From positions 1-12,228 of the forward strand of contig JANMTB010000180.1 of the NCBI GenBank assembly GCA_031390045.1: a stretch of 12,228 nt of DNA, in the 5' to 3' direction. Within the stretch, counting starts at the first letter, position 1. Each line of letters starts with the position of its first letter. Both the position numbers and the translations under genes were made by a program. The notes beneath the pieces are model-generated. The model was not told where the DNA came from and made no database searches. It was given only the letters and a program-made list of their open reading frames with translations. This document shows, piece after piece, positions 11,895-12,228 of the stretch. This DNA is from Aalborgiella sp031390045 (GTDB lineage Bacteria > Pseudomonadota > Gammaproteobacteria > Burkholderiales > Burkholderiaceae_C).

Positions 11895-12228
11895 TCAGTG
11901 CAAGCCGCGCTCTTCTGGCTCGTCTTTTGAGGTGCTGATGACACTGGTGCGGATACCTTTGGCTTTGCGCCAAGCATAGATCACATAGCCACTTAAACCA
12001 TAGCAAACAAACAGCGCGAAAAGCACAATCGGTGGGTCGATGTTGATGACGGCGATGCCTAGCGCAATCGCCACTACCACCGCGAAAGGCACGCTTTTCT
12101 TCATTTGCACATCTTTGAAGCTGTAAAACGGCACGTTGGTAACCATGGTTAGCCCTGAAAAGAGCACCAAACCAAACATGTACCAAGCTACATCAGCACC
12201 CTTGATATTTAACTCAGTTGCGACCCAT
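11895..12228 (-). CDS. pssA: CDP-diacylglycerol--serine O-phosphatidyltransferase, C-terminal part (5' end outside window)
   Basis: The frame is open from the right window edge to a TGA at 11897-11895, about 110 codons. The ATG at 12179 is internal, since the coding frame continues upstream (VATELNIKGADVAWYMFG). The visible part has the segment MFGLVLFSGLTMVTNVPFYSFKD, matching the end of the bacterial PssA family (CDP-alcohol phosphatidyltransferases) where a conserved S/TN-x(3)-Y/F-S-F/K stretch follows the catalytic domain, then two membrane helices (VPFAVVVAIALGIAVI and IVLFALFVCYGLSGYVIYAW) and a charged tail EPEERGLH. PssA makes phosphatidylserine, the precursor of phosphatidylethanolamine, at the inner membrane. 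The catalytic CDP-alcohol motif lies outside the window, so the call rests on the C-terminus and on the pssA-leuA order typical of Burkholderiales. Confidence 0.8.
   Translation of the reverse strand, partial: WVATELNIKGADVAWYMFGLVLFSGLTMVTNVPFYSFKDVQMKKSVPFAVVVAIALGIAVINIDPPIVLFALFVCYGLSGYVIYAWRKAKGIRTSVISTSKDEPEERGLH

Noticed and set aside
1..12228. tRNA, rRNA, CRISPR array, transposase or prophage genes
   Set aside because: No cloverleaf-like segments, no regularly spaced repeats with unique spacers and no recombinase or phage-like proteins were seen on either strand.

Overview
The window looks like a betaproteobacterial chromosome, most likely Burkholderiales and near Comamonadaceae. The basis is protein style (aat-bpt pair, LeuA downstream of PssA, a HAD hydrolase beginning LDLDDTLWP) and moderate G+C. 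The genus cannot be fixed from sequence alone. It holds about thirteen protein genes, two of them cut by the window edges, plus one gene remnant and one leader peptide gene.

Left part (1-2586): the 3' end of an amidase gene (+) converges on two minus-strand genes that probably form an operon: a periplasmic amino-acid binding protein, then a class IV (D-amino-acid type) aminotransferase. Behind them lies an 87-codon remnant of a HAD phosphatase gene, a diverged copy of the 3' third of the intact HAD gene at 5519-6229.

Middle part (2587-5518), between the two HAD copies, all on +: a small putative lipoprotein, a Crp/Fnr regulator with a CRP-like cyclic-nucleotide cassette, a secreted Sel1/TPR-like small protein, and a membrane-anchored class III nucleotide cyclase. 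The likely logic is local second-messenger signalling: cyclase makes cNMP, regulator senses it. The bracketing HAD copies suggest the block arrived by insertion or duplication. It is also rich in inverted repeats.

Right part: divergent from the intact HAD gene runs aat-bpt (N-degron aminoacyl-transferases) followed by an IclR-family regulator (+). Converging on it are pbpG (PBP7-type endopeptidase) and leuA (2-isopropylmalate synthase), both on minus. leuA is preceded by a 17-residue leader peptide with seven leucines and an intrinsic terminator, a textbook attenuation layout. The window ends in the 3' part of pssA.

The least ordinary features are an AT-rich palindromic repeat of about 40 bp, present three times in one orientation, one copy lying in frame inside the aminotransferase gene and one directly before the cyclase; the leucine attenuator; and the HAD-bracketed cyclase/Crp block.
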